Below are positions 15,712 to 24,127 of a stretch of 46,358 nucleotides of DNA, piece by piece (positions within the stretch are counted from its first letter, which is position 1; every line of letters begins with the position of its first letter). The stretch is from Actinomycetes bacterium (lineage in GTDB: Bacteria; Actinomycetota; Acidimicrobiia; Acidimicrobiales; Bog-793): the NCBI GenBank assembly GCA_021803215.1, contig JAJZLV010000144.1, forward strand, positions 1 to 46,358, written 5' to 3'. The notes under the pieces were generated by a model that worked only from the letters and a program-made list of their open reading frames with translations, ran no database searches and was not told the DNA's origin. A program made the position numbers and the translations under genes.

Positions 15712-16509
15712 TCACTGCCCAGGCATCCCGAGGCCAGGGCGCCTCCCGGGCCCGGCCGGCCCGGCGAAGGCCTGCGCGACCGAGAGCCACTCGGCGGCCG
15801 ACTCGCCGTCGGCCACGACGTCGGTGTCATCGGGGTGGCGCCGCTGGGTGAAGACGAGGGCGACGCCGAGAGCGCTCCCGTGGATCGACTGAGCTGCCTC
15901 TTCCGCTCCGAAGGCCCATGTCGAGCCGGAGGGCGCCACGGCCTCCAGGCGCACGGCTGTCTCGGGCGGCTCGAGGCCGTGCACCCGGTAGGCGTAGCGC
16001 CGGGCCGCGAAGCCCAGGTGGCAGATGTGACGGAGGCGCTCGCTCACGGCCGGTGGCCGCCCGAGGGCGTCTCGCACGTCTTGGCCGTGTGCCCAGGTTT
16101 CCATCAGCCGGGCCGTCGCGAAGCTGGTGAGGGCCATCTCCGGGCCGTACCAGGGGACCCGTGCGCCCGGGTCGGCGGCCGCCAGGGCGTCGAGCAGCTC
16201 CCGGCGGCCCCTTCGCCAGTCGGCAAGGAGGCGGTCGGGAGCGACCGACCGTCCGAGGGCGAGGTCGGCGCTCGGCTCGAGCTCGCCGACAAAGAGCGCC
16301 CGCTTGTGCTCGGCGAAGGCGGCCGGGTCCAAGAGGGCGAGCGAGGCCGTGGCGTCGAAATAGGCGAGATGGCTCAGCTGATCGGCCACGGTCCAACCCT
16401 CGGCAGGTGTCAATAGTGCGAAAGAGCTGACCGGCAGACCAGCGACCTCGGCGTCGAGCGCCGCGTGCTCGGCCAGCAGATCCGCCAAAAGACCGTCGAG
16501 CTTGCCCAT
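15712..16509 (-). CDS. TIGR03084/DinB-like putative metal-binding protein
   Basis: This 265-residue protein belongs to the mycothiol-dependent maleylpyruvate isomerase-like/DinB four-helix family, TIGR03084 branch. The putative metal ligands are in GWTVADQLSHLAYFD (about residue 46) and METWAHGQDVRDAL (about 136), with a C-terminal alpha/beta extension rich in Gly and Pro. The ATG at 16509 has GAGG about 8 nt upstream. As first gene of the carboxylase run it may be a thiol- or metal-linked enzyme of the same pathway, since members often sit beside such carboxylases; the reaction is unknown. It is divergent from the ligase gene, so a promoter should lie in 16510-16732. Confidence 0.8.
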   Translation of the reverse strand: MGKLDGLLADLLAEHAALDAEVAGLPVSSFALLTPAEGWTVADQLSHLAYFDATASLALLDPAAFAEHKRALFVGELEPSADLALGRSVAPDRLLADWRRGRRELLDALAAADPGARVPWYGPEMALTSFATARLMETWAHGQDVRDALGRPPAVSERLRHICHLGFAARRYAYRVHGLEPPETAVRLEAVAPSGSTWAFGAEEAAQSIHGSALGVALVFTQRRHPDDTDVVADGESAAEWLSVAQAFAGPAGPGRRPGLGMPGQ

Positions 16510-16732
16510 GAGAACGTCCTCGTCTCGAGCCGGCGGACCGGCCTCTTGCCATGATCCTGTCGCAGACCCGCCTGCAACGCCACCAGCCTGCCGTAGCCCG
16601 GCCTGCGAGAGCCTGCTCTGGGCATGAGGCTATCTATCGGCGGGATGGGGCCCGTGGCTTCCAGCCGGAGCAGCTGGCCGAGCGGCCAGCTCGCTCTGCT
16701 GAGCCGCCTAGCGTTTCGAACAGGAGGTGTTG

Positions 16733-16813
16733 ATGCCCCGACGACCCGAGACGGACGGCCCATCCGGTCGGTCGAGCGAGCGCGCCGGCCGGCGGCTCCT
16801 GCGGGCGAGCTGA
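16733..16813 (+). CDS. Possible 26-codon leader ORF before ligC
   Basis: The only strong Shine-Dalgarno in this gap (AGGAGG, about 16723) precedes an ATG at 16733 that opens MPRRPETDGPSGRSS and ends at TGA 16811-16813. That stop is two bases before the GTG start of the ligase. The arrangement would suit translational coupling. Alternatively it is the true N-terminus of the ligase displaced by another frameshift. The peptide matches nothing I know. Confidence 0.35.
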   Translation: MPRRPETDGPSGRSSERAGRRLLRAS

Positions 16814-16815
16814 AG

Positions 16816-17882
16816 GTGCAACTGCCCGTCAGGCCGCCCGTGGCTCGGATGCTCGCCACAGCGGCGAGGGCGCTCCCGACCGGCCGAGGGCTCGTCTACG
16901 AGCCGAAATGGGACGGGTTTCGCTGCATCGTCTTCAAGGACAGCGCCGAGATCGAGCTCGGGAGCCGCCACGGGCGCCCGCTCACCCGCTACTTCCCAGA
17001 GCTCGTCTCCGAGCTGGCCGACCGGCTACCGGGCCGCTGCGTGATCGACGGCGAGATCGTCATCGCCGGACCGGGCGGGCTCGACTTCGACGCCCTTTTG
17101 CAGCGGATCCACCCGGCCGAGTCCCGGGTTCGCAAGCTCGCCTCGGAGACGCCGGCATCTTTCGTCGCATTCGACCTCTGGGCGGTCGAGGAGGAGGACC
17201 TGAGAGGGGCGCCCTTCTCCGCCCACCGGGAGCGGCTGGAGCAGCTCCTTAGCTCTGTCGGGCCACCCGTCCACCTCACGCCCGCCCCACTGACCCGGCG
17301 AAGGCGGCCAACTGGTTCGAGCGCTTCGAGGGTGCCGGGCTCGACGGCGTGGTCGTGAAGTCATCCGAGATGGAGTACCTCGAGGACAAAAGGGCCATGC
17401 TGAAGGTGAAGCACGAACGGACGGCCGACTGCGTTGTGGGCGGCTTTCGCTGGCACAAGAGCGGCCGGCCCCTGGTGGGATCGCTCCTGCTCGGCCTCTA
17501 CGACTCCTCCGGCCGGCTTCACCACGTCGGCGTCACCTCGTCGTTCACAGATGCTACGCGGCTGGCGCTCGCAGGTCAGCTGGAGGCCTACCGGACAACG
17601 AGCTTCGAGGGCCATCCCTGGGCGGCAACCGGCCAGGGCGACGGCCCGCGGCGCCCGGGCGCCCAGAGTCGCTGGAACGCCGGGAGCGATCTGTCCTTCG
17701 AGCCGCTGCGCCCCGAGCTCGTCTGCGAGGTGGCCTACGACCACCTGCAAAAGGAGCGATTCCGCCACGCCACGACCTTCCGGCGCTGGCGGCCAGACAG
17801 AGTGCCCGAGAGCTGTCGTTACGACCAGCTCGCAAGCGCCGTCCCGGCCGAGCTGGCCGAGCTCTTCGGCTCGGCCGGCTGA
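16816..17882 (+). pseudogene. ligC: ATP-dependent DNA ligase (LigC-type), frameshifted
   Basis: The two track ORFs 16624-17358 and 17349-17882 are halves of one LigC-like ligase of about 355 residues, the usual length. The N-terminal part starts at GTG 16816 (VQLPVRPPVARML) and has the adenylation motif EPKWDGFRC, then SRHGRPLTRYFPEL, IDGEIV and FVAFDLWAVE. Around 17285-17288 a run of C appears one base short. The other frame continues TDPAKAANWFERFEGAGLDG, VVVKS, then LKVKHERTADCVVGGFR and the OB-fold end ELVCEVAYDHLQKERFRH. All catalytic parts are present, so this is either a very recent frameshift or a sequencing error in a homopolymer. No Ku or LigD polymerase domain is nearby. Confidence 0.85.
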
Positions 17883-17885
17883 GCC

Positions 17886-18260
17886 CTAGCTCGGCTGGTG
17901 CTCGCTCACCAGCCCGGGCCTGGCGGCCGGCTCTCTCCGCGCGACGACGCCTTTGGTCGTCCGGTGCTCGACGTAAAAGGCCAGTCCCGGGACGAATCCG
18001 GCACAGACGAGCCCGACGACCTGGCCGATCCGGAGCCGAGCATGTCGGGCGAGAGCCGCCACCGAGAGCAGGTAGATGATGTAGAGGACTCCGTGCAGCG
18101 GGGCGACGACGTTGGCCATGGCCGGGCTGTTCCCGACGTACTGGAGCGGGATCGCCACCACGCAGAGCAGGAGCAGCATCGCTCCGACCACCCATGCCAT
18201 GAGGCGGTAGCGAGCGAGGGCGCCGGCTAGGCCGCTCGAAGAGAGGTCAGAGAGCGTCAT
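17886..18260 (-). CDS. DUF3817 membrane protein
   Basis: This small protein of 124 residues has about three transmembrane helices (WVVGAMLLLLCVVAIPLQYV, HGVLYIIYLLSVAALA, VVGLVCAGFVPGLAFYVEH), the pattern of the DUF3817 family, whose function is unknown. The ATG at 18260 is supported by AAAGGAG upstream and shares one base with the stop of the preceding gene (TGATG). The N-terminal region in the track ORF is spurious. It ends 4 bp from the convergent ligase stop. Confidence 0.82.
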   Translation of the reverse strand: MTLSDLSSSGLAGALARYRLMAWVVGAMLLLLCVVAIPLQYVGNSPAMANVVAPLHGVLYIIYLLSVAALARHARLRIGQVVGLVCAGFVPGLAFYVEHRTTKGVVARREPAARPGLVSEHQPS

Positions 18261-18655
18261 CAGCTGGACTCCTTTGTGACCTTGGGCGGGTGGGCATCGG
18301 CCGAGTGGAGGGAGGCGAGGTAGCGGTTGTAGGCCGCCAGCTGCGGGTCCTCCTCGTCGTAGGGGTCGAAATCGAGCGACTCGAGCTCTGTTTCCACGAC
18401 GGCCTTCGCCCTGGCGCTCGTCTTGGCGATCAGGCGCCGCTGGCGGTCCCCGTCGTCCTCGTGGAGGAGCTTCCACCACATGTAGCAGGCGTAGAGGCCG
18501 AAAAACGGCCACTCGAAGGTGTAGACCCAAGAGAGGCCGTTGCCGCCGAGAGCCCGGCTGAGCTGCCACCGTCCGAGGAGGGCGCAAGCCGCCACCACCA
18601 CGAGCAAGGTGGCGTGCAGGCCGAGAGCTCGACCCGATAACCACCTGGCGCGCAC
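18260..18655 (-). CDS. Small membrane protein with SURF1-like first helix
   Basis: This is a protein of about 131 residues with two predicted membrane helices. The first, LGLHATLLVVVAACALLG followed by RWQLSRA, resembles the start of SURF1 proteins, and the second is VYTFEWPFFGLYACYMWWKL. A charged cytoplasmic tail follows (DFDPYDEEDPQLAAYNRYLA). I do not recognise a function; similar proteins occur next to DUF3817 genes in actinobacteria. The start is uncertain: GTG at 18655 matches the expected short N-terminus, while an ATG at 18703 has AAGGAG but only 2 nt spacing. It is divergent from the next gene, so 18656-18742 should contain both promoters. Confidence 0.65.
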   Translation of the reverse strand: MRARWLSGRALGLHATLLVVVAACALLGRWQLSRALGGNGLSWVYTFEWPFFGLYACYMWWKLLHEDDGDRQRRLIAKTSARAKAVVETELESLDFDPYDEEDPQLAAYNRYLASLHSADAHPPKVTKESS

Positions 18656-18742
18656 CTGCCCAAGGTTACAGGCGAGCTTGTTCGGCCTCGACTCGCCCTG
18701 CATTGCTCCTTGCGCCGCGCCGTTGCCTACGCTTGCCGGCAG

Positions 18743-19486
18743 ATGTCGACCCCGCCCGTGAGACCCCCGAGGGGGGATGCCCCGCCCGCAGCCAGCCATC
18801 CGGGCGACCCGACCGGCCGTCGGGGCGCCCGGCCGGAATGGCGCCAGCCGACCCAGGGCGAGCACAGGGCGCAGATGTCGGCCGCGGTCCTAGTAGCCAT
18901 CGCCCTCCAGCTCGTGATCCCCTCCCACCTGGCCTTTCAGCCGGAGTGGCTCCTACCCGGCCTCGAGGGCGCCATCCTCGTCACGCTCGTCATCGTCGAC
19001 CCCGGCCGTCTCGTCCGGCGTTCGACCGTGGTGCGGGTGGTGACCCTGGTCCTCGTCGCGGCGATCTCGGTCGGTAACGCCGGCTCTCTCATCCTCCTCA
19101 TCCACAGCCTCCTCGCCGGCCACACCGGGCAGAGGCCCGGCCCCCTCCTCGCCACCGGGGCCGCCATCTGGGGGACCAACGTCATCGCCTTCTCCTTTTG
19201 GTACTGGGAGTTCGATCGAGACGGCCCGGCCAGCCGGGCGAACGGGCTCCGGCCTCACCCGGACCTGATGTTCCCCCAGCAGGCTCAGCCCGACCTGGCA
19301 GACGACGACTGGGAGCCGCAGTACTTCGACTACCTCTACACCTCGTTCACCAACGCGACGGCCTTCTCGCCCACCGACGTCATGCCGCTGTCGCGCTGGG
19401 CCAAGCTCGCCTTCCTCTTCCAGTCCTCCATCTCTCTCATCACCGGTGCCCTGGTGATCGCCCGGGTCACCAACATCTTCCGCTAG
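18743..19486 (+). CDS. DUF1345-like polytopic membrane protein
   Basis: This protein of about 247 residues has about five hydrophobic helices after a charged N-terminus. Between helices 4 and 5 lies FWYWEFDRDGP and then YLYTSFTNATAFSPTDVMPL, followed by SRWAKLAFLFQSS. The loop-helix arrangement resembles both DUF1345 proteins and the pore loop of two-helix potassium channels, but the TxGYGD filter is replaced by ATAFSPTD. The function is unknown; a channel-like role is speculative. The ATG at 18743 is preferred over the TTG at 18710; no Shine-Dalgarno is evident, so the mRNA may be nearly leaderless. Confidence 0.72.
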   Translation: MSTPPVRPPRGDAPPAASHPGDPTGRRGARPEWRQPTQGEHRAQMSAAVLVAIALQLVIPSHLAFQPEWLLPGLEGAILVTLVIVDPGRLVRRSTVVRVVTLVLVAAISVGNAGSLILLIHSLLAGHTGQRPGPLLATGAAIWGTNVIAFSFWYWEFDRDGPASRANGLRPHPDLMFPQQAQPDLADDDWEPQYFDYLYTSFTNATAFSPTDVMPLSRWAKLAFLFQSSISLITGALVIARVTNIFR

Positions 19487-19846
19487 CTGCGCCTCCAGAG
19501 GTCTCACGACCAGGCCAGGCGAGCCGGCGCCCGGCCAGTTGAGCATGGGGAGCCGACCGAGCCGGCTCGCCCTGAGCAAGTGGGCGCCGAGAGGGCGGGC
19601 ACCCTCCGAGCGGTGCCGCCGGGCCCGGCACCCTGGAGCGCCGCCAGCTCTTGGCGCCGCTTCAAAGCCATCCGCTCAGCTGAAGACAACCTCGGGCTTG
19701 CCTGCCTGCGCCGGCTCGAGGCGAAGCGCCCGAGCCTTCGGCAAGGATCGCCACTCGAGCGAGCCGGAGCTGGCCGACTGTCCCGGCGGCCGGTCCCCAC
19801 CTCGCCGGAGCGCCGGCGCCCAGCTCGTCTCGAGCCGGCGCCCGGC
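19487..19846. other. Non-coding gap between convergent genes
   Basis: These 360 bases lie between the plus-strand membrane protein and the end of gcvPB on the minus strand. Short overlapping ORFs exist but have low-complexity Arg/Ala/Pro translations and no ribosome site. I see no RNA gene or clear terminator hairpin. Confidence 0.5.
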
Positions 19847-21379
19847 CTAGCGACGCTGGTCGTAGGTCGCTACGAGGTGGCGGGCCGCTCGCGCCTCGTC
19901 GACCCGGCGGACCGGTGTCGTGCGGGGGGCCGCCCGGGCGCTTGAGGCATCGCCCTCCTGCCTCGCCTCCCGGGCGATGAGCTCGAGGGCCTGCCCGAGC
20001 GCCGCCAGCGTCTGGGGGCTCTCCGTCTCGGTCGGCTCGATCATGAGGGCCTCTTTCACGATGAGCGGGAAGTAGACCGTCGGCGCGTGGAAGCCGAGCT
20101 CCAAGAGGCGCTTGGCGACGTCGAGAGCCCTGAGGCCGGTCTCATCGGCGAGGCTCTTGGCCGAGACGACGCACTCGTGCATGACCGTGCGGTCGTAGGC
20201 GATGTCGTATGAGCCGCGGAGGCGCTCTTTCAACCAGTTGGCGTTGAGGACGGCTATCTCCGCGACCTCGCGCAGCCCATCGGCTCCGTGCAGGCGGAGA
20301 TAGGTCCAGGCCCGCAGCAGGACGAGGGCGTTCCCGTGCCAGGAGTGGAGCCGCCCGATGGAGCGGCTCGGCCGCTCCCAGGAGAAGGTCCCGTCGGCCA
20401 GCCGGACCGGGCGGGGCCCCGGCAAAAGCTCGGCCAACCGCTCGCTCACCGCCACCGGGCCGGCCCCCGGCCCCCCGCCACCATGCGGGGTGGCGAAGGT
20501 CTTGTGCAAGTTGAGGTGGACGATGTCAAAGCCCATGTCGCCGGGGCGGACCACACCCAAGATGGCGTTCAGGTTGGCCCCGTCGTAGTAGAGGAGCCCG
20601 CCCACCTGGTGCACGGCGGCCGCGATCTCGACGATCTCCTCCTCGAAGAGCCCGAGGGTGTTCGGATTGGTGAGCATGATGCCCGCCACGTCGGTGTCGA
20701 GGACCGCCCGGAGCGCCTCGAGGTCGACGCCTCCTCTCTCGTTCGTGCCGACCGTCGTCACCTCGTAGCCCCCGAGGGTCACAGAGGCGGGATTGGTGCC
20801 GTGCGCCGAGTCGGGGATGATGACCCGGTGGCGCTCCTCGCCGGCGGCCTCGTGGTAGCGCCGCATGAGCAAAAGGCCGGTCAGCTCGCCGGCCGCACCG
20901 GCCGCCGGCTGCAGCGTGGCGGCCGCCATGCCGGTGATCTCGCAGAGCATCTCCTCCAGCTCGACCAGCACCTCGAGCCAGCCCTGGGTGCAAGAGGGAG
21001 GGGCAGCCGGGTGGACGGCGGCGAAGTGGCGGGCGGCGGCCGCCTCGTCGCAGACCTTCGGGTTGTACTTCATGGTGCACGACCCGAGCGGGTAGGCCCC
21101 GAGATCGACCGAGTACTGGCGGTGGGAGAGGCGGGTGAAGTGCCCGACGAGGTCTCGCTCTGAGACCTCCGGCAGCGCCACGGGGCTCTCGGCCAAGAGC
21201 TCGGGCGGCACCAGCTCTTCTGGTCCCCACTCGGGGAGGTCGCTCGTCCGGAAGCTGGCAGAGCGTCGGCCGGTCATCGAGAGGTCGAAAAGGGTCGGCT
21301 CGGGCTCATGGCCCATGAGAGGTGCGCTCAGGGCCCGCCCTCCCGCGGCCGGCACCAGGCTTACTCGTTCGCTGCTCAT
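19847..21379 (-). CDS. gcvPB: Glycine dehydrogenase (decarboxylating) subunit 2
   Basis: This 510-residue protein is the PLP-binding subunit of a split glycine-cleavage P-protein; with GcvPA it decarboxylates glycine and passes aminomethyl to lipoyl-GcvH. The PLP lysine is in HLNLHKTFATPHGGGGPGAG (about residue 285). SVDLGAYPLGSCTMKYNPKV near the N-terminus and IIPDSAHGTNPASV are standard P-protein motifs. The C-terminus has about 35 extra low-complexity residues (SSARAAPRTTPVRRVDEARA). Its ATG overlaps the gcvPA stop (ATGA). It is the last gene of the merR-to-gcvPB operon. Confidence 0.96.
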   Translation of the reverse strand: MSSERVSLVPAAGGRALSAPLMGHEPEPTLFDLSMTGRRSASFRTSDLPEWGPEELVPPELLAESPVALPEVSERDLVGHFTRLSHRQYSVDLGAYPLGSCTMKYNPKVCDEAAAARHFAAVHPAAPPSCTQGWLEVLVELEEMLCEITGMAAATLQPAAGAAGELTGLLLMRRYHEAAGEERHRVIIPDSAHGTNPASVTLGGYEVTTVGTNERGGVDLEALRAVLDTDVAGIMLTNPNTLGLFEEEIVEIAAAVHQVGGLLYYDGANLNAILGVVRPGDMGFDIVHLNLHKTFATPHGGGGPGAGPVAVSERLAELLPGPRPVRLADGTFSWERPSRSIGRLHSWHGNALVLLRAWTYLRLHGADGLREVAEIAVLNANWLKERLRGSYDIAYDRTVMHECVVSAKSLADETGLRALDVAKRLLELGFHAPTVYFPLIVKEALMIEPTETESPQTLAALGQALELIAREARQEGDASSARAAPRTTPVRRVDEARAARHLVATYDQRR

Positions 21380-22725
21380 CTGATCGCCTTCTCCAAGCTG
21401 GCGGCGAAGCCGTCGATCTCCTGGCGGGTACGACGCTCGGTGGCGGCGACGAGCAGAGTCCCCTCGAGGTCGGTGCCCTCGTAGCCCTCCCTCACCGCCA
21501 CTCCGGCCAGGTACCCCTCCTCCACGAGGCGCTCGACCGCCAGCTCGGCCTCGACCGGGAGGCGGAGGGCGAACTCCCTGAAACCGGGAGCCGCGGTGGC
21601 CGCCTCCACCTCGTCGATGCGAAGAAGTGCCTCTTTGGCGTAGCGGGCGGCCCGGGCAGAGCCGATGGCCACCTGCTGCAGCCCCTCGGTCCCGAGCCAG
21701 CCGAGCTGGATTGCGGCGGTCACCGCCATGAGGGTCTGGTTGGTGCAGACGTTGGAGGAGGCTCTCTCGCGCCGGATGTCCTGCTCCCGGGCGCGAAGCG
21801 TCGTGACGTAAGAGAGCCTGCCCTCACTGTCGAGCGTCTCTCCGACCAGGCGGCCCGGCAGCCGGCGGACGTCTTTGCTCCGGCAGGAGAAGAGGCCGAG
21901 GTACGGGCCGCCGAAGGAGAGCGCCACCCCGAGAGGTTGGCCCTCTCCGACGGCTACGTCGGCTCCGAGGCTGCCGGGCGACCTCAATAGGCCGCTCGCC
22001 ACCGGGTCGTAGCAGGCAAGCAGGCGGGCTCCGGTGCGGTCCGCCAGCTCCCGGGCACCCCGCAGGTCGTCTAGGCAGCCGAGGTAGTTCGGGAAGGCGA
22101 CGACGACGGCGCCGGCCGGCTCGTCGCCGGCGGCCGAGAAATCTGTGTAGCCATCGCGCAGCGGCAGCTCGACGAGGTCGTGACCCGGGCCATGGCTGAA
22201 GGTGGCAAGCACCTCCCGCCAGCGGGGGTTGACGCCGGTCGAGAGCAGGACCCGGCTGCTGCCCGTCGCCGCCACCGCCAGGTTGACCCCCTCCATGAGG
22301 GCGGCCGCCCCGTCGTAGAGCGAGCCGTTGGCGATCTCGAGGCCGCTCAGGCGGGCCACCATGGTCTGGTACTCGAAGACCGCCTGCAGGACGCCCTGCG
22401 ACACCTCCGGTTGGTAGGGGGTGTAGGCGGTGACGAACTCCGAGCGGGAGGCGAGCGAGCGGACCACCGCCGGCACCTCGTGGTCGTAGGCGCCCGCCCC
22501 GGCGAAGCAGACGAGCGACCGACCGACCGGCTTGTTCTTCTCGCCGAGCTCGAAGAGGCGCTCGGTGACGTCGGCCTCGCTCCGATGGTCCGGCAAGTCG
22601 AGGCCGCCGGCCAGGCGGACCGCCGCCGGCACGGCTGCGAAGAGGTCGTCGAGGCTCGAAAGACCCAGGAAAGCCAGCATCTCCGCCACCTCCGCCTCGG
22701 TATGCGGCACGAAAGGTGCTCTCAC
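21376..22725 (-). CDS. gcvPA: Glycine dehydrogenase (decarboxylating) subunit 1
   Basis: This 449-residue protein is the N-terminal half of the P-protein as a separate chain. It begins FVPHTEAEVAEMLAFLGLSS as in GcvPA proteins and contains TAYTPYQPEVSQGVLQAVFE and NGSLYDGAAALMEGVNLA. It lacks the PLP lysine, as expected, and works as a heterotetramer with GcvPB. The GTG start overlaps the gcvT stop (GTGA) and the stop overlaps the gcvPB start. Mycobacteria carry a fused GcvB here, so the split form marks a different lineage. Confidence 0.96.
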   Translation of the reverse strand: MRAPFVPHTEAEVAEMLAFLGLSSLDDLFAAVPAAVRLAGGLDLPDHRSEADVTERLFELGEKNKPVGRSLVCFAGAGAYDHEVPAVVRSLASRSEFVTAYTPYQPEVSQGVLQAVFEYQTMVARLSGLEIANGSLYDGAAALMEGVNLAVAATGSSRVLLSTGVNPRWREVLATFSHGPGHDLVELPLRDGYTDFSAAGDEPAGAVVVAFPNYLGCLDDLRGARELADRTGARLLACYDPVASGLLRSPGSLGADVAVGEGQPLGVALSFGGPYLGLFSCRSKDVRRLPGRLVGETLDSEGRLSYVTTLRAREQDIRRERASSNVCTNQTLMAVTAAIQLGWLGTEGLQQVAIGSARAARYAKEALLRIDEVEAATAAPGFREFALRLPVEAELAVERLVEEGYLAGVAVREGYEGTDLEGTLLVAATERRTRQEIDGFAASLEKAIR

Positions 22726-23795
22726 GGACGTGCTCTCCTGTTCGGGTCCAGCGTGTGGAAGGGGGGCTTCACGACCTCGGCCGCAGCCGGCCGCCCCCGC
22801 AGGTCGATCTCGACGCTATCGCCCGGCCCTATGCCCGAAGGCACGAAGGCGAGGGCGATCCCGCGCTGGAGCAGCGGGGAGAAGTTGCCGCTCGTCACCT
22901 CCCCGACCGCTTCTCCTCTCGAGAGCACCTGGTCGTGCTGACGCGGTGGCCGGCGCTGGGCAGTGACAAGCCCGACGAGGTGACGGGCGGGCCCGCCGGC
23001 GGCTCTCACCTGCTCGAGAGCCTCCTTGCCCCGGAACTTTGCCTTCTTCCAGCCGACCACCCAGGAGAGACCGGCTTCGAGGGGGTTGATCTCCGGTCCG
23101 AGCTCGTGCCCGTGAAGGGGGAGGCCGGCCTCGAGCCGCAGGGTGTCGCGGGCGCCGAGACCGGCCGGCGTCGCTCCGGCCTCGAGGAGGGCTCGCCAGA
23201 AGCTCGCCGCGGCCTCGAGCGGAACCGAGCACTCGACGCCATCCTCGCCCGTGTAGCCGGTTCCGGCCACGAGGCAGCGCGAAGAGCCGTACTCGAAGGC
23301 CGCCACCCGAAAGCGGCCAACCTGGGCCGCCTCTGGCGCCACGGCTGCCACCACCTGACGAGCGGCCGGGCCCTGGACGGCGACCACGGCCCTCTCGGCC
23401 GTGACGTCACGCCCGCTCATCGCCTCGATCACCCGGGAGGTGTTGGAGGCGTTCGGCATCACCTCGAAGCGCTCCTCGTCGACCCACCAGACGATGAGGT
23501 CGTCGAGCACTCCCCCGGCTTCGCTCAACAGGTGGGTGTACTGGGCTCTTTGCGGGCCGATCTTCTCGAGGTCGTTCGAGAGGGCGGACTGCAGCAGGTC
23601 GAGAGAGCCCGGCCCCTCCACCCGGACGGTGCCGAGGTGGCTCACGTCGAAAGCCGCCGCCGCGTTCCGGCAGGCCAGGTGCTCGGCAACCGTTCCGGAG
23701 GGGTAGCTGAGAGGCATCTCCCAGCCGCCGAAGTCGACCAGCTTTGCGCGGAGGGCTTCGTGCTCTGCCTGCAGCGGGCTGTGGCGGAGGTTCAC
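22722..23795 (-). CDS. gcvT: Aminomethyltransferase (glycine-cleavage T-protein)
   Basis: This 357-residue protein transfers the aminomethyl carbon from GcvH to tetrahydrofolate, releasing ammonia. The N-terminal FGGWEMPLSYPSGTVAEHLA, FDVSHLGTVRVEGP, LTHLLSEAGG-like segment (YTHLLSEAGGVLDDLIVW) and the folate-site GTGYTGEDGVE are standard. EVTSGNFSPLLQRGIALAFV lies in the C-terminal barrel. The GTG at 23795 overlaps the preceding nuclease-like gene by 4 bp and is the expected start (HSPLQAEHEAL). It is operonic with gcvPA and gcvPB; gcvH lies 3.7 kb upstream in another unit. Confidence 0.96.
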   Translation of the reverse strand: MNLRHSPLQAEHEALRAKLVDFGGWEMPLSYPSGTVAEHLACRNAAAAFDVSHLGTVRVEGPGSLDLLQSALSNDLEKIGPQRAQYTHLLSEAGGVLDDLIVWWVDEERFEVMPNASNTSRVIEAMSGRDVTAERAVVAVQGPAARQVVAAVAPEAAQVGRFRVAAFEYGSSRCLVAGTGYTGEDGVECSVPLEAAASFWRALLEAGATPAGLGARDTLRLEAGLPLHGHELGPEINPLEAGLSWVVGWKKAKFRGKEALEQVRAAGGPARHLVGLVTAQRRPPRQHDQVLSRGEAVGEVTSGNFSPLLQRGIALAFVPSGIGPGDSVEIDLRGRPAAAEVVKPPFHTLDPNRRARP

Positions 23796-24127
23796 CCGGC
23801 CAATCTAATGGGGCAGGACCACGGGTACTTGGCGAAGAGGTCCTCCACGTCCCGGCGATAGAGCAGCTTCACCCGCACCATCGGGTAGAGCTGGCCGAGG
23901 CGGCGGAGCTTGCGGTTCTTCTCGGTCACGAGGTCCTGTCGAAGGGTCGTCAGCTCGATGAAGATGTCGTGGTCGGGCAGGTAGAAGTCGGGCCGAAAGC
24001 CGGCAGCCGGCCGGCCGTCGGCCGTCCAGGCGAGGACGAACTCGACCGGCTCGTACTCCCAGGGGATCTCGTAGTAGTCGAGCAGCTCAGCGAAGAACCG
24101 CTCGGTCTCGTGAGCGAAGCTCGTCAA
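23792..24127 (-). CDS. Small PD-(D/E)XK nuclease-like protein
   Basis: This 111-residue protein of uncertain function has FRPDFYLPDHDIFIELTTL (residues 44-62) followed by TEKNRKLRRL, a pattern of the PD-(D/E)XK nuclease fold: Asp47, Glu58, with Thr60 where the catalytic Lys is expected. Further acidic residues (Glu20, Glu24) precede it. It ends with KLLYRRDVEDLFAKY. Similar small proteins in actinobacteria sit near gcv or hpt genes and are sometimes misnamed. It overlaps merR and gcvT by 4 bp on each side, so it is translated with the glycine-cleavage genes. It may be an inactive fold used for binding; that is inference. Confidence 0.7.
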   Translation of the reverse strand: MTSFAHETERFFAELLDYYEIPWEYEPVEFVLAWTADGRPAAGFRPDFYLPDHDIFIELTTLRQDLVTEKNRKLRRLGQLYPMVRVKLLYRRDVEDLFAKYPWSCPIRLAG

